NCBI RefSeq assembly: GCF_000143415.4
Contig: NW_003314439.1
Span: 65,337-129,336 of the forward strand
DNA: 64,000 bases
Origin: Selaginella moellendorffii
Taxonomy: Eukaryota; Streptophyta; Lycopodiopsida; Selaginellales; Selaginellaceae
Reading direction: 5' to 3'
Part shown: positions 1-12,420 of the stretch, piece by piece
Layout of the letters: each line of letters begins with the position of its first letter
How positions within the stretch are numbered: the stretch's first letter is position 1
Notes under the pieces: model-generated
The model's input: the letters and a program-made list of their open reading frames with translations, nothing else
Databases searched by the model: none
Told to the model about the DNA's origin: nothing
Program-made: the position numbers and the translations under genes

Positions 1-1079
1 TCGAGATGTTTGAGACTCGGCGGCCGATGTTTCAAGAATGCTTCTCTCAGCTGGCTATGGAAAGGACGCACAAAACTTGAGAAACTGGAGCCAGAGTCGA
101 GAATGACAACGGAACCCCGTGGTAAGAACACAAGCTCGTGGCTGTTAATACTCACTCCTTTCAGTGCTACGTGATAGAACTTCCTCTGGAGCTCGGAGTT
201 TGTGAGAGCAACGGACGTGTACTGAACTTGCTCGTGAGGGAGCTCTGCGTTCCCGAAGAAAACAACGCCGGTGGAATTCAAGTGCGAGCTCCTGTCGGGA
301 AAGCAGTGAGAAAACTTCCAACCAAACCGCTGGCCGAGCTGCATTGGAAGAGCCATCTTTCCAGCATTTAAGCCCAGGATACCAGACGCTCCAGTCGGAA
401 CGAGCTCCAAGTCGCCCTGTGCGCAGCCGAAAGCAAAGTCCTGCACAGTTACAGGTTTTCCTCCGACGACTGTCTCCATTATGAGAGTGTCGGTCGACAA
501 GCTCCCGTAGCTGAAGCTCCCGTCTCCGTAGAAGGCAGCGAACTGGCACTGGCTTCCTCGAGCGCAGTAAGCGTAAGTTCCTTGGCTGCTGTTCGAACAT
601 AGCTGACTGTTGTTACAGGTGACTGGCCTGTACGAGGCTGAGCGAGCAGCGTCGTAGATGGTGTCTACTGAAGGAGCACAGACCTTGCAAGGCAGACACT
701 GGAGCCAAGTCAGCTCGCTGCCCGTGTCGACGATGAGGATGGCTTCCTGGCCCGGCGAGCCGAGCTTGATACTTGTGTAGTACTCACCGAATTTCCGTCC
801 GAGAGTGGTGGTGGAGCTCCGGAGGGCCGCGGGGTTCTTCGTGTGCTGCTGAAAGATGTGAGCGGAGTATGGAAAAAGAGACTTTTGAGCAGCGGAGCTG
901 GGACTGGGATTGGCTTTCACTCGGGATTGAGGTGCTGCGACATGGATGGCTTTGAATCCGATCCCTCCGCCTCGAGCGGCGGAGTCTCGCAGCACCAACT
1001 TGGCATCGATCGAAACAGTAGCAACGGGAGAAGCATCGGAAATCCAGCACAGTAGCAGCAGCAGTAGCAGGATCATCAT
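1..1079 (-). CDS. Nepenthesin-like (A1) aspartic protease, 3' end cut by the window edge
   Basis: Reading the minus strand from the ATG at 1079 gives one open frame of about 359 codons that runs off the left edge, so the C-terminus is missing. It opens with a strongly hydrophobic leader (MMILLLLLLLCWISDASP), a probable secretory signal peptide, followed by a propeptide-like stretch. A FGEYYTSIKLG start to the mature fold leads into the first catalytic motif VDTGSELTW (near 715-745). A cysteine-rich loop (LPCKVCAPS) typical of plant nepenthesin-like enzymes follows, then a flap-like FYGDGSFSYG, and the second catalytic motif ILDSGSSFSSF near 80-110. Both catalytic Asp residues are present. Family knowledge: secreted or vacuolar/apoplastic endopeptidases active at acid pH. 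No intron is needed in the visible part. The specific substrate cannot be inferred. Confidence 0.88.
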   Translation of the reverse strand, partial: MMILLLLLLLCWISDASPVATVSIDAKLVLRDSAARGGGIGFKAIHVAAPQSRVKANPSPSSAAQKSLFPYSAHIFQQHTKNPAALRSSTTTLGRKFGEYYTSIKLGSPGQEAILIVDTGSELTWLQCLPCKVCAPSVDTIYDAARSASYRPVTCNNSQLCSNSSQGTYAYCARGSQCQFAAFYGDGSFSYGSLSTDTLIMETVVGGKPVTVQDFAFGCAQGDLELVPTGASGILGLNAGKMALPMQLGQRFGWKFSHCFPDRSSHLNSTGVVFFGNAELPHEQVQYTSVALTNSELQRKFYHVALKGVSINSHELVFLPRGSVVILDSGSSFSSFVRPFHSQLREAFLKHRPPSLKHL

Positions 1080-1694
1080 TGAGGAGCGGAGAGGAGATCC
1101 AGGGCGCTTCTCGAAAGCTCTCGCTGGCGGGACTTTTATGTTCTCCGCCAAATGGTTGGCAACAAAGGAAGGACTTTGGGACCCAGAAGAACACGTCCGA
1201 GGCTTCCAGAATCAACGTTTCAACTAACTCGGCAGTGGTAAGAGCAGTGAAGTAAGATCGCTCATACTTAATGCGCTTGTGTCGTGTTCTCTGTTCTAGG
1301 AGCCTACGAGTTTGGATCGAATTCGTTAGCAATCTGAGAAAGATCCCAGGTAAGAAGTAGTCAATTGGATCTGCTCGTTATAATGTGTGATTGGTTTTTT
1401 TTTTTTTTTTTCAAGCGAAAAATAAGAACGAAGAGAGGAAGAAGAAGAGAAGAAGAAGAGAAGAAGCGAGCTCTGGACATTGGATTGGAATGGTGGAAGT
1501 CTCCAAATTTGATGCTATAGCCGACACTATAGAATGGAAGTCTCCTTTAAATTGTTTACTGGCATTGTTATGTATGGAAGTCTCTTATCTCGCTATAATG
1601 AGGTGTTCTTTCATGTCAATGGGCCACATTAGGGTTTTCAAATGCCGCGACGAGGAAGAGGAGGTAAGGGAGGGAGCTCGATTCGTCCTCGGCC

Positions 1695-2591
1695 ATGGCA
1701 GATCGGTTAGTCGCGGCATTATTGCCTTGTCCAGTGGCGGCGTCTTGCTCGTCTTCCGCCGCGCCAGTATCGTCGTCGTCGCATTGTTGCCTAGTTGCCC
1801 GGTCCAATTCGCATCGCAATTGGACTCGCTCGTTGCGCTTGGATCGGTCGTCGTTGCAGGGCCAGAGATTGGAGCTCCTGCAGTGCTGCTGGCAGCGAAG
1901 GACGAGATCTCGGCTATTAAAGGTACTGTTTGATTGTGTGTTGGTGGACTTGGTATGGTTTTTATCCTTTGTTTTCTCTTTTCCAGGTGAATGCCGCGAG
2001 AGGACCCGACGATGGAGTTAAGTGGTGGGAGAAGGACGGCGGTCCAAACATGAGGGACGTCCACTCCACGCAGGAGTTCATCGATGCGCTTGGGAGTGTT
2101 GGAGACAAGCTTGTCATCGTGGAGTTTTTCGCGACATGGTGTGGTTCTTGCAGAGCTCTCTATCCCAAGGTATGCTTGACCTTTCGCTCGTACATTTTCC
2201 AGAAATCTTTTTCTGTTTTCGCACAGCTTTGTAAGCTTGCTGAGGAACATAGAGACATAGAGTTCATCAAAGTGAATTTTGAGGAGAACAAGCCGATGTG
2301 CAAGCGCCTAGACATCAAAGTGTTGCCTTATTTCCATTTTTACCGGGGGGCTGAGGGTCGTGTTGATGCCTTTTCCTGCTCGTTGGCCAAGGTAAGACAG
2401 GGTGTCTAGCTTCTTTTCGTTTCGCTCTAAGGTGGTATGCTTTGTTCTTGCAGTTACAAAAGCTGAGAGATGCGATACAACTACACAACTCAGATCGGTG
2501 CAGCCTCGGGCCAACGCTTGGCGTTGGTGATTTGTTAAGTTCTTTGGCAAACACAAACACCCCTGATCAGGCTGCTACTGCTACTAGATAG
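1695..2591 (+). CDS. Atypical Cys/His-rich thioredoxin (ACHT-type), plastid
   Basis: Four exons joined by short GT-AG introns: 1695-1922, 1987-2169, 2227-2391, 2454-2591, giving about 237 aa. The N-terminal ~75 residues are rich in Ser, Ala and Arg with almost no acidic residues, as in a chloroplast transit peptide. The thioredoxin domain starts near VKWWEKDGGPNM and contains the redox site WCGSCRALYPK, i.e. CGSC rather than the canonical CGPC. This Lilium/ACHT-type site comes with the family's C-terminal signature RCSLGPTLGVGDLL. ACHT proteins are plastid thioredoxins with a relatively oxidising potential that shuttle redox signals between 2-Cys peroxiredoxin and target enzymes. The start is the first ATG giving a transit peptide in frame. 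The introns are 57-64 nt, a size typical of this window. Confidence 0.9.
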
Positions 2592-2838
2592 TGTGATTCT
2601 TTCTTCGTTTTGAGGTGAAGAGAGAGAGAGAGAGGGAAAAAAGATGAATGGATCATTTGGAATACTAAACGATTTGCATTTCACAGATTGGACGACTCCT
2701 CGAGCACCTCAAAGACAAGCAAGAAGCAGCCGAAGTAAAGCTAAGCAAGTTCACTATCTCGCTTCTATAAATATAACAACATTTTTTTCTGGCAAACTCT
2801 TCCTTGTTTATTACATACACATTCGGACGATCGCGCTC

Positions 2839-5223
2839 TCAGCTCGCCTGCTTCAAAAATATGCTGAAGAGATCATCCTGGTTAGCGCTACCGCTACCAC
2901 CCTCAACCTTTACAGGATCCACCACCATCGCCTGGTCCGTGAAACGATGGTCACTGGCAGCGGTAGCAACGTAAGGCCTGCTGGTTCCTGGCTCCGCTGC
3001 GAATCTGGCTGGCAAGACTCCAAAGACGGATCCATCGTGCTGACCCTGCAAGCTCAAGCTGGCCATCCTCGATCCAAAGCCGCGACTACTGGCACTACAA
3101 GTTTGCTGCTGCTGCTGAAAGTTAAGCAATCCACCGCCGAGTTGCTCGCTGCTCTTGGCGAAGAAAGGAAGAGCATGGTGGTGGCGGTGGTCCGAGCTAT
3201 AAGAAGAAGCGGACGGAGAAGTCACAAACGGACGATCGCCGTTTTGCTGCTGCTGGATCATCAAACTACTGCTGTTACTGCGATTGGAGGAGTTAGCCAA
3301 GGCGTACTGGTGCAGAGCAAACTCGTCCACCGGACTCCTTGGAGAGACCTGTTCCAAGCCATCCAGGGACACCCGGCTTGGAATGCTCATGAGCGGCGGT
3401 GGGACGACGGTGGTGGCGGCCGCTGCTTGGGGCCGGCTACTGAAGTATCTACATCCACCTTGAGACGCAACCGGCGACGCTCCCGACAGCTGCATCAACA
3501 CCGAGTGATCCACCAAAGTTGCTGCTGGTGCTGCTGCCCCTGTTCTTCCGAGGTTGCCTTGGATAGATGCGAGCGCAGTGGGGGACGAGTTTTGGAACTG
3601 TGCCGAGGGTGGTAGTGTTCTCATTTCGCCGAGCGCGTTGAGAGCTGCAAAGGAAGCGTCCGCAGGCGAGCAAAAGGTGACGGCGTGGCCGTTTGCTCCA
3701 GAGCCTTGAGGCTGGACACCACTCAGCCTCCTCAAGTAGAGCCGGTACTTCTGCAAGAGCGCAAGTGTGAGAACGCGAGGCAAAGCCGAGCTACAACCTC
3801 GTCATGGATTTGGAGCTCAGCTCCAACTCTCTCGCAACTCTCGCAACCAAGAAGCTCTCTTCTCTCGACGACGAGCTGGACATCTAAAGACTCGGAAAAG
3901 GAACTACGTGACTGAAACTATGCAAGCTGGTCGATAGTGGCGACGAGCTAAAGACCAAGAACCGGAAGAGTCGAGTACCTGGAGATGGCTGGCAACGTTC
4001 TCGCGAGTGAGGCCATGGACGCTCATACTCTCCAGAATCTTCTTCGGCACAGCTTCTGCCAAAAAACCAAGCTTCGTGAGCAAGGCCGAGAAGAAGAACT
4101 ACTACGAGAAGGCCGAGGAACTTACTATCAATCCCGAGCTGGTTCACGGCATTGACAAACTGCTGGTGGAGCTCCACCGACCAGACGACGCGCTGCTTCT
4201 TCAACGTGGAAGAGTCATCGTTGTCATGCTCAGCGGTCTCGTCGCCATCGTCTTTCCTCCGCTTGGCCAGCTTCCAGTTTGGATCGCCACCGCCGCCACC
4301 ATCGGAGTTAAACTCTCCCTCGTCGATGGTCGAGGCTCGCCTTTGCTGCTGGGAGGAGTGATGCTGCTGCTGCTGGTGATGGTGGTGGTGATTTCTCTCG
4401 CCGCCATCTTCGACGCTGCCAGAGGCCTCCACGTCCCGAGCTTCGTTGCGTTTCTTCCGGACGACATGCTGCCAGATGTTCCGGAGCTCCTCCGTCCTGA
4501 CCGGCTTGATGAGGTAATCGCAGGCCCCGTGGATGACACCCTTCATCACAATGCCGGTTTCTCCGTTCGAGGACGTCACTGCAAAGGTCAGAGCATTGTC
4601 AAGTTGTATGTCCTCTCATCTCATTTGCGAGTTCCAGGAGCTTTGGAGGAAGAACTTACTGATCACCGGGAGGTCCATCTCCAAGCCAACGTACTCCAGG
4701 AGTTTGAAGCCGTCCATGTCCGGCATGAAGACATCGCTGATCATCAAGTCGAATCTGTCCTTGTTCTCGCGGAGTAACGACAGCGCTTCGGTGGCTCTCG
4801 TACACATGGTAACTGTAGCAAGTCCAAAACAAACATTGGAGCAAATCTGTGAAGAACAACACGCTTCGACAATTCTACGTCAAAAAAGATCGCAGCTACA
4901 AGGATTCCGCTGGAGCTATGGACAGTTCTATACCACCCAATGGAAAAAAAAAGAAAAAAAAGAAAAAAAAACTATACAAAACGTAAGCGCGACACGAAAA
5001 GCGGAAGAAAAAATCACACAAATCCAAGCATGAAAGCGAGAAAAAGCTATGATCAAACGAAAGGAAGAAGCTTACCTTCGTAGGAGCATTTTCGGAGCAT
5101 CTGCGCGAGGATCCTGAGACAAGTTGGATCATCGTCCACGGCCAAGACTCGGAGACCCGCTGGGAATTTGCCCAAATCCTTGGCTTGCGGCATTGCGATC
5201 CCAGTCTTGTCCACGCCCACCAT
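2839..5223 (-). CDS. Type-B (ARR-B) response regulator, receiver plus GARP DNA-binding domain
   Basis: Five exons on the minus strand: 5223-5076, 4812-4660, 4578-4126, 4055-3979, 3750-2839, total about 580 aa. The receiver domain spans residues ~24-140: acidic triplet VDDD at 29-32, phospho-acceptor Asp in [10 protein letters not shown] (~D76) and conserved Lys in YLIKPVR (~K125). A low-complexity linker with runs of His and Gln and a basic KLAKRRK stretch leads to the GARP/Myb-like domain (residues ~228-286: [36 protein letters not shown]). The long C-terminal region is rich in Gln and Ser, as in trans-activation domains. These proteins are nuclear effectors of the cytokinin phosphorelay, phosphorylated by HPt proteins. 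The segment between 5223 and ~5450 is probably the 5' UTR; the frame stays open there but shows no homology. Confidence 0.92.
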
Positions 5224-5596
5224 CTTTGTCCTCCCACAAGAACAAGAGAGAGAAAGAAGAACACGAGCAAAGGGTGCGGTGATCTTTGTCTGTCTATCGG
5301 ACGGAGCTCGTGAGGAGAAGAAGAAGACCCAACACTCCCATCTCAAGAACAAGCCCGGGAATGCAAGGAAAGAGAGTGGATCCGGGCATTTGACATCGAC
5401 CCACAAGACGATCGCAGAGAGCTCTCGCACTCTCTCCTACTGAAATTTAGGGCGCCAATGGCGAGAACTGGACGATCTCTTTTGGAAACTCCCAATCACG
5501 AAAAATCCACACGCGAGAGCCCCCGCGAGCGAGGGCGTTTTCGATTCGCCCGGCAAGAAAGAGAGGAGGAAAGAAAGCATGGATGGAGGATTTGGG

Positions 5597-5617
5597 CGAG
5601 CGAGCGAGCGAGCGAGC

Positions 5618-5646
<29 letters not shown>
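5597..5646. repeat. GAGC tetranucleotide tract followed by an (AG)n microsatellite
   Basis: A run of about five GAGC units is followed, after a few bases, by roughly thirteen AG dinucleotides. It lies upstream of the type-B response regulator, where polypurine tracts are common in plant promoters or leaders. Confidence 0.9.
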
Positions 5647-5649
<3 letters not shown>

Positions 5650-5651
<2 letters not shown>

Positions 5652-7080
5652 GCGCACGAAGAAGAACTCCTTTTCTTCTTCCTCGCTAAGAATTCTCTCC
5701 TGGGACTAGATTACTCTCGCAACACTCTCCATTGGGTTCTATAAGATCTCGCAAAAACTAGTTTTTTTCTTCGTTCTTTAGGAGGAGTGGAATTGGAATG
5801 GATCGATCGGAATTGGATTAGGAGTAGTAAAACGGCCGAGGCGCAGGAGCAGCAGGAGATGGCGATGGCGTCGCTGTTGCCACTGTTGTCTCGTTCCTCA
5901 TGAATTTCTGGAGTTTCTTGCGAGAGAGGAGAGGAAGAGCACACAGGGAGAAGTCAGGTCTACACCTATAGCTCTAGCCAAGCAAGAAAAAAAAGAAGAA
6001 AACAAATAAAATATATTGGCCTGAAAAGAGGAGAAAGAGAGTTTTTTTTTTTAAAGGAGAAAAGAATCCGAAAGAAAACAAAAGCTCTGTTCGTTCTTGT
6101 TGGTGTTCGTTCGTACTGGCTGTTCTTCCCAGCTATGGTGGGAAAAAGGGGAAATTTTGGGGGAGAGGCGCAAAAGAAAAAAGAGAGAGACTGGAAATCA
6201 ATCAATGCAGTGCGTACCATCAATCGCTAAGACGGCGTCTTTATGGCCCAAAATCGCGGCTTGGCACAGTTTGCGCGAAACGAAAAGGGGGAAGAAAGAA
6301 CACATCGAGTACAAAAACAGAGTGCTCGGGCGATCTTCTCCTGGAGCGAATCGAGGAAAGAATCGAAGAGGGTAGAAAGAAAAACAAACGAGAGATTCAC
6401 CTCTCTCGTCCCCTTTCGCAATTGCTGCTCTTGGGTCGCGACGGCAAATTTTCGAATTGGGAGATCCTGAGAGAGGTCGATTGATTGATTGGCATTGTTC
6501 CAGTGAAATCTGGATGGATGGATTGTGTGTCAATCCAAATTCCGGTAAGGAAGCTGCCGATATGGCAGAAACTTCTGAGATTCTCCACTTGCAAGCAGCG
6601 CAGCCAACCGGGAGCTCTCCTTTATCCGGGCTCTCTTTTTTCACTTTTCTCTTTTGAGAGGAATGGGCAAAAAGAGTGAGATAAGAGCTGTCGAGCAGCG
6701 CAATTGGAGCTGCTGGGATTCCTGGCTGGCTGCCCAAGTTGGGAATTTGGGCGACAACAATCACCGCTCGGTGCTACGCTCCAGCAATCTAGATTCCATC
6801 CATTTTGCCTGGAGAAGAAAATTGGATCGATCAATCAAGTAGGGGCCAATGTACTGCTTAACTCCCCCGGGATAGAAAAAAGGGTAAAGTGGTGCGCGCT
6901 ATGCCGAGGATAAAGCTTTGTTCTTCCTTTCTTTCTTCTTTCCGGACGATTGTTGGGGGCGGCATTGCGGGCTGGAGGAGGAGATGCATTGATTGATGTG
7001 AAATCTTGTCTGCCGCGCTGTGGGGGCCAGGCGCTTGCGTGCTTCTCCCCAAGAACCGATTTAACCTAATACCTATCCAC
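5650..7080. other. Intergenic, no supportable gene
   Basis: The short open frames here have no recognisable domain, no conserved splice pattern and no family similarity. The left part probably contains the promoter of the response regulator at 2839-5223. The stretch around 6660-6810 has a diverged relative at about 11640-11765. Confidence 0.5.
6660..6810 (+). repeat. Copy 1 of a dispersed non-coding sequence (partner at ~11640-11765)
   Basis: The core CTGGCTGGCTGCCCAAGTTG...GAATTTGGGCGACAACAATC...AATCTAGATTCCATCCATTTT can be aligned by eye with 11690-11765 in the same orientation. Most differences are C to T or G to A in the AT-rich copy. Its identity is unknown. Confidence 0.55.
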
Positions 7081-9699
7081 ATTTCATTGTGAGAGTATGG
7101 TTCTCAAGCAATTGTTAATTAAATGTGTGCCAATTATGAGCCAAGCTTTCACCCAGTTACCCCCATCTGGCGGCTGCAGTTCTTTGATGGCTCTTTATAA
7201 ACAAATAAATAAATATAATTTAAATATATGTGGAAAGCTTCTGTTAAGGGTCATTATATTTTTAAATAATATTCTTGATTAGTATTATAGTTTTATTTAT
7301 AGAATTCATTCACAGTAGCCAAAACACTGATAAAATAATTTGACAAGTAAAAATTGAAGTAGAGACATGGAAAGTGAATATAAATTTCACCATTTTAAAT
7401 ATAATGGGATCTAATGGCCGTACATAAATAAGGTAGGAACTTGGGAATATTGACAAATGGGTTATTCAAGTCAAGTTAAAGAAAGATGCTTTGGTGGGCC
7501 ATGAAAATATGATTTCATAGGTTTTGTATATGAGTATATAACAATTAACTTTACAATGGGCAAATTCACCTTATGAATATGTTTATGCATTATAAAGAAA
7601 AAGGTATAAAATTATTATGACAGTACATGGGTGGAGCTCTCAAAATAGGATTTTTTACTGAAAATGATATTGCTCAAGCTTTTAATTGTATTATTTGTAA
7701 TTGTATATGGTGGAAAAATTTATTTCCTAAATGACTCTATTTATATGGGTATAAAACTATTGCAAAGAGATGAACTAAATATTTTTTCAAAATTAAGCTT
7801 CCTTGAGTGTTTATAACTTAAGTGGTAGAGTGTTATTAATTATTGTAGTTTTAGTTATTCTATAATATCATACTATAATTCACAAAAACTATTTTGAGAT
7901 GGTTAGTTATATTTCAATTTAAGTCATCTAATAAATTATGTTTTATTAAAAATTATTAGCTAAGCTTGCCAATAAACTATATTGTACATCATGAATTCAA
8001 ATTAACATCTTAGATTGTTGTATGGTCTAATCAACTTGAAAGCTCATTCTACATAAAACATTTCATATTATTATGAAGGAACTAAAGATTTTTAGGAGTT
8101 TAAAGAACTTTTAAATGCAAATAAACATTAGCTTCTAGGAAATTATATTATAAACATTGATCATGATCAAAAGCAAAAAAGCTTATACTTAGAAAGCTTG
8201 GAAGAATTATATAAACCTATTTTTGATAACATTCTTTTATCACTCTCTATAAAATATTAATCATGCATTAGTAGTAAGCTTCTTGTGAATTACTCTTTAC
8301 TCAGCTCATACCTGGCTGATCCAAATCAAAATGCAAGATCAATTACAATAAAACAACACCAAGACATTTAGAAGATAAGAAATAAATGGATTGCTCATAT
8401 AAAAGGCAAAAACTACTCTTATAATAAGGAAGAGTTAATCAACCCTATAGAACACAATGAACTAAAAAAATTGTGATTGTTATAATATTTGGAATAAATT
8501 GTTGAATGGAGAATGTGTGAAATTAAGTATTGACAATGCTAACACTCGTACTAATAAAATTTATACTATGATAATCAATCAGCTATTTCTTTAACACAAT
8601 AATCTAGTTTTTCACTCCAAGTCTAAGCATATAAGATCAGAACCTTAAAGCTTGTGTTGAGCACCAACAAAATTTATTTAGTATTTAAGAATATTTATAT
8701 ATATTTATATAAACATTTTTAAACACTAAATAAACTTTAACAAAATAATTATTAAATTATAACTATTAGATCTATAACTATAAGAACAAAACCTTAAAGC
8801 TTATGTTGGGCATCAATAAAATTTATTTCTTGTACACAAAATAATAGGCAATAAAGTTTTGTAGCTAATAGACAATAGTTGATAATAAAAAACATAATTT
8901 ATTCACTCCTCTTTATAAAATGTCTGTTACAAAGTAATGCTCCAAGTTCTAAAATAAATTCCCTAGTTGTAATCATAAATATGCAAATTCCACCACTATC
9001 ATCTTTCAAATGTTACTTGAATTTTGTAAAATGTTACATTTATTCTTGAAAAACTTGCTTCTCCACAGCCAAAAATTAAAACAATTGAAACAAATTGTCA
9101 AACACTAAATCACTAACATCAATTCTCTCCAATTAAAACTCCTTATATTCCTTTATAAGAAAATTAATGAAACAATAGAGTTTACCATGTTGCTAATTCC
9201 TAAAATGTATATTTTCCAATTTTTTGTTACAAATTCATCCACTTCTTGTCACTCAAAAATGGATTTTAAGATCTTATTTAGTGAATGAATTTCAAATACA
9301 TATATATCTTATATTCAGAAGAAAAATAGTCATTATTTGTCCAAACATTATAAGTGGCATGGATTTATTTAGTCATGTTGAATATATTATAGATCCTTAC
9401 CAGTTTATAGGCTCTTTAAAAGGACCAAAAAAGCAGTCAACTTAGCTCTTCCCTAAGCCCACTTACCAATGGTGTAACATTTTTTTATGAAAGTAATCTC
9501 CTGGCTAAAGCTGTCTATATTGACTAGAAACAAGCTTAATTAAAAATATTATCCCTTTTGAGTTAGAACACTTGAAACTTCCTTTGACATTAAGCTTTAA
9601 AGTAAATGTTGATTATGAATTTGTTCTACTTCATTTTTAATTTGGTAGATTTAGAATCTCTTCAAACTTTCTATTTCTCTAATATGGGAATTTTCTTTC

Positions 9700-9765
9700 A
9701 AGTCAAGTAGTCGCCATTGATTATTTGACTAAATGGGCAAAAGCTATACTTATGAAATAGACCTT
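9700..9765 (+). mobile_element. Relic of an LTR-retrotransposon integrase
   Basis: One frame reads VVAIDYLTKWAKAI, which resembles the conserved catalytic-core motif of Ty3/gypsy integrases (F/VVAIDYFTKWVEAI). The flanks are broken by stops and no LTRs were recognised, so only a decayed trace survives. Confidence 0.45.
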
Positions 9766-11046
9766 GTCTTAGTAAAAACTTATAAAGCTAGATGAAAAAA
9801 AATTATAAAAGGAACTAGCTTTTGATTAATTACAAAATCTTAAATATTAATGTTTAAATTACTATTAAAATGCTTGAAAATTTTATGTAGTAGAGCTGGG
9901 ATCCTAACTAGTTTTTATCTAAATCAAGAAGATGATCATACTATTTGCCTAGATAATACCCATTGTGGATAGAGTGCACTTGTTGTATGGCTTCCAATTT
10001 GGTAATTTGGCAGCACCTTGTGCTGGTTTGACTTCTTTGACTATGATGATGTCATCACAATTGTCTCATAAGAAAATGACCTTCACGAGGGCAGCATAAT
10101 TTGCAAAATCTCTTTTATACAAACTTCAATGCATTAGTGCCATTCTTGCTTGCCATATCAAATTGTACTTTGTAGCCTTTATCATACAAATTTTATATAG
10201 TGTATACTAAGTAAACTATCTAGGTGCCCAAACAGAAGCTTTATAGTTACAGATCTAATAGTTATAATTTAATAGTTATCATGTTATAATAACACTTGAT
10301 TTGGTTTGATTAAAGGAAAAAACCTGTTTGCATATAAAGAGTTCACTTTCCCCTAGGCAACAATGATGGAGTTAGAGTCAATGACACCAATATATGATTT
10401 TGATTCCTAATTAGTAAATTTAAAAATCTAAAAATTTAGGAAAGGCTTTTAGAATGAATCTAGAGCTAGTATCATCACATTTATTTCTTTTTTTTAGAAC
10501 TAAATGATTCTCTAAAGCCACACAAGCTAGATAAAGTATTTCACTTGGGTAAATGTTCTCAACTTTGGTGACTATGCACTAGTACCCTTATACAGTAAGA
10601 TAAATTGAGAATGTGAAATTCATCTTACAAATCCTATTAATCTTCCTTCCAGAGGTATAGTTGAAGCAAGAACAATTAATAAATGCTATCATATTAAGTT
10701 CTATTGTGACCAATTTATCAGTGGCAAATTTTTTGTTTAAACTACAAGGCAATGTGCATGATAATGAAAATTATCCCTCACAATGCTATATATAATTTTA
10801 TTTACAGTTTTATATTTTTAAACTTATATATCGATATATAAAATCTAATTTAATAAAATATTTTTATTTTTACTTTTTTATCCATTTAATTTATTTTAAT
10901 AAGGTTTAACCAATAAAATATGGATTTTTCCATAATTAAGGTTTCTATTGAGAATTATGAAGAGTAACTTTGGCTTTTTATAGGAAAGAATGTGATTATT
11001 TCATCAAATTTTTTAGAAATAATTCTTTTGGAGTTTTTTGAATTCT

Positions 11047-11050
<4 letters not shown>

Positions 11051-11119
<69 letters not shown>
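11051..11119. repeat. (AT)n microsatellite, about 69 bp
   Basis: An uninterrupted alternating AT tract inside the AT-rich block. Confidence 0.97.
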
Positions 11120-11123
<4 letters not shown>

Positions 11124-11639
11124 TTTTAATCTTACCTTCCCTTTCAAAGCTGTTATAGTACTTTGGTCTCATTAGTTATATAATGCTTAAAAACACTAAG
11201 GTTTTTTTTTTCTTCAACTTTTTACTCTTTTCTTTCTACTTGTTGTGCTTTATTAAAAATAATAGTTTCCCACTGTCATGTATATAGTAAAATTAAAAGT
11301 TAACAATCCTATTTTGAGCTATCCACCTCACCTATGTCCTTTTTTATTTTCGCTACATAAGTTCAATCAGAAGGTAAATTTACTTATTCTAAGGTTAAGC
11401 CATTTTAGACAAGTAGTTGCAAAATGTTATTGCAAAAGAAAGTTTGTATAGTAATGGTTGGTTTCCATAGGTAGAATTTTTGGCTGTGATCTTTATCATA
11501 AAGCTTGCCTCACAACATAATAGGCAACATTTCACATGTTCAAATAAGAGCCTTTGCATGGCTTTATCAGTCAAATGAATAGAAGCCTTTAGAAATTCCA
11601 CCAGCGTAGTCCTCTCTCTTTCCAGCAATGTTTGAAATA

Positions 11640-11765
11640 TATATATATAGCAAATGAGTGGGGTAAGAGAGAAAAGCAGCATCTATGCTGGCTAGATGTC
11701 CAAGTTGTGAATTTAAGCAACAACAATTTCTTCTAGTCCAGAAACCTAGATTCTATCTATTTTTT
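11640..11765 (+). repeat. Copy 2 of the dispersed sequence at 6660-6810, AT-shifted
   Basis: It contains GCTGGCTAGATGTCCAAGTT, GAATTTAAGCAACAACAATT and CCTAGATTCTATCTATTTT, aligning to copy 1 mainly through C/T and G/A differences. It sits inside the AT-rich block, whereas copy 1 lies outside it. Confidence 0.5.
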
Positions 11766-12420
11766 TTTCAAATTTTAAATATATCTCTAAATGTCATGGG
11801 AAAAGCAAGATCCTTACAACTGAAATTCTTGATTAGTAAGCCTTCCTTAGTTTGGGCATTTTGCATGCCTTGGTTATTTAAATCAACTTAAGAAAATATG
11901 TTTTGATCATAAACAAAGAAGATGAGTTTCTATGGGTTTTATGTGTTTGCAAATGTAAATTTTTCTGTCTAAGCATACATAGTTGATATGTGTTTCATAT
12001 TTTTTAGTTGAAAAAGAAGATGTTAGAAATGTCATTTACATTAATTGTTAATATCCAAATTAGAATTATAGTTCATATTTTATTTTGCAAATTGTGACTA
12101 TATGTTTTATTCAAATATTTTGTAGTTATTAGCGCGATTCACAATTATATACTTTCATTTTGGTCACTTTTAAAATCCCAAACTTATAAATTGAATGTTT
12201 TGGACAAGAAATCCAGCATAGCCCAAAAAGCTTTTGGATTTGTGAAATTCTTCAAAGAGTTACCAAGTTACTAAGTTAGCCCTAGTGCATCCTGGCTTGC
12301 TCACTAGGCACAACGCCGACATTTGCAATAGCACCCGTGGCACAGTGCCCAAACCTGTTTGATATCCTCCTCAGTTTTTCCTGGTAAAGTCTTAATCTCT
12401 TGAATAAGGACAACTTTGTA

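Larger units (their letters stand above)
7081..12300. other. AT-rich gene-free block with decayed repeats
   Basis: Base composition changes abruptly near 7080 from mixed or GC-rich to strongly AT-rich and stays so to about 12300. No gene-sized frame exists and stop codons are dense in all frames. The only recognisable coding trace is an integrase-like fragment near 9700-9760. It most likely represents old, methylated and decayed transposon sequence. Confidence 0.6.

Noticed and set aside
2644-3615. 323-codon plus-strand frame
   Set aside because: It is antisense to the last exon of the type-B response regulator and shows no domain.
7081-12300. Organellar DNA insertion as explanation for the AT-rich block
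   Set aside because: No plastid or mitochondrial gene, rRNA or tRNA was recognisable; a relic gypsy integrase favours decayed transposons.
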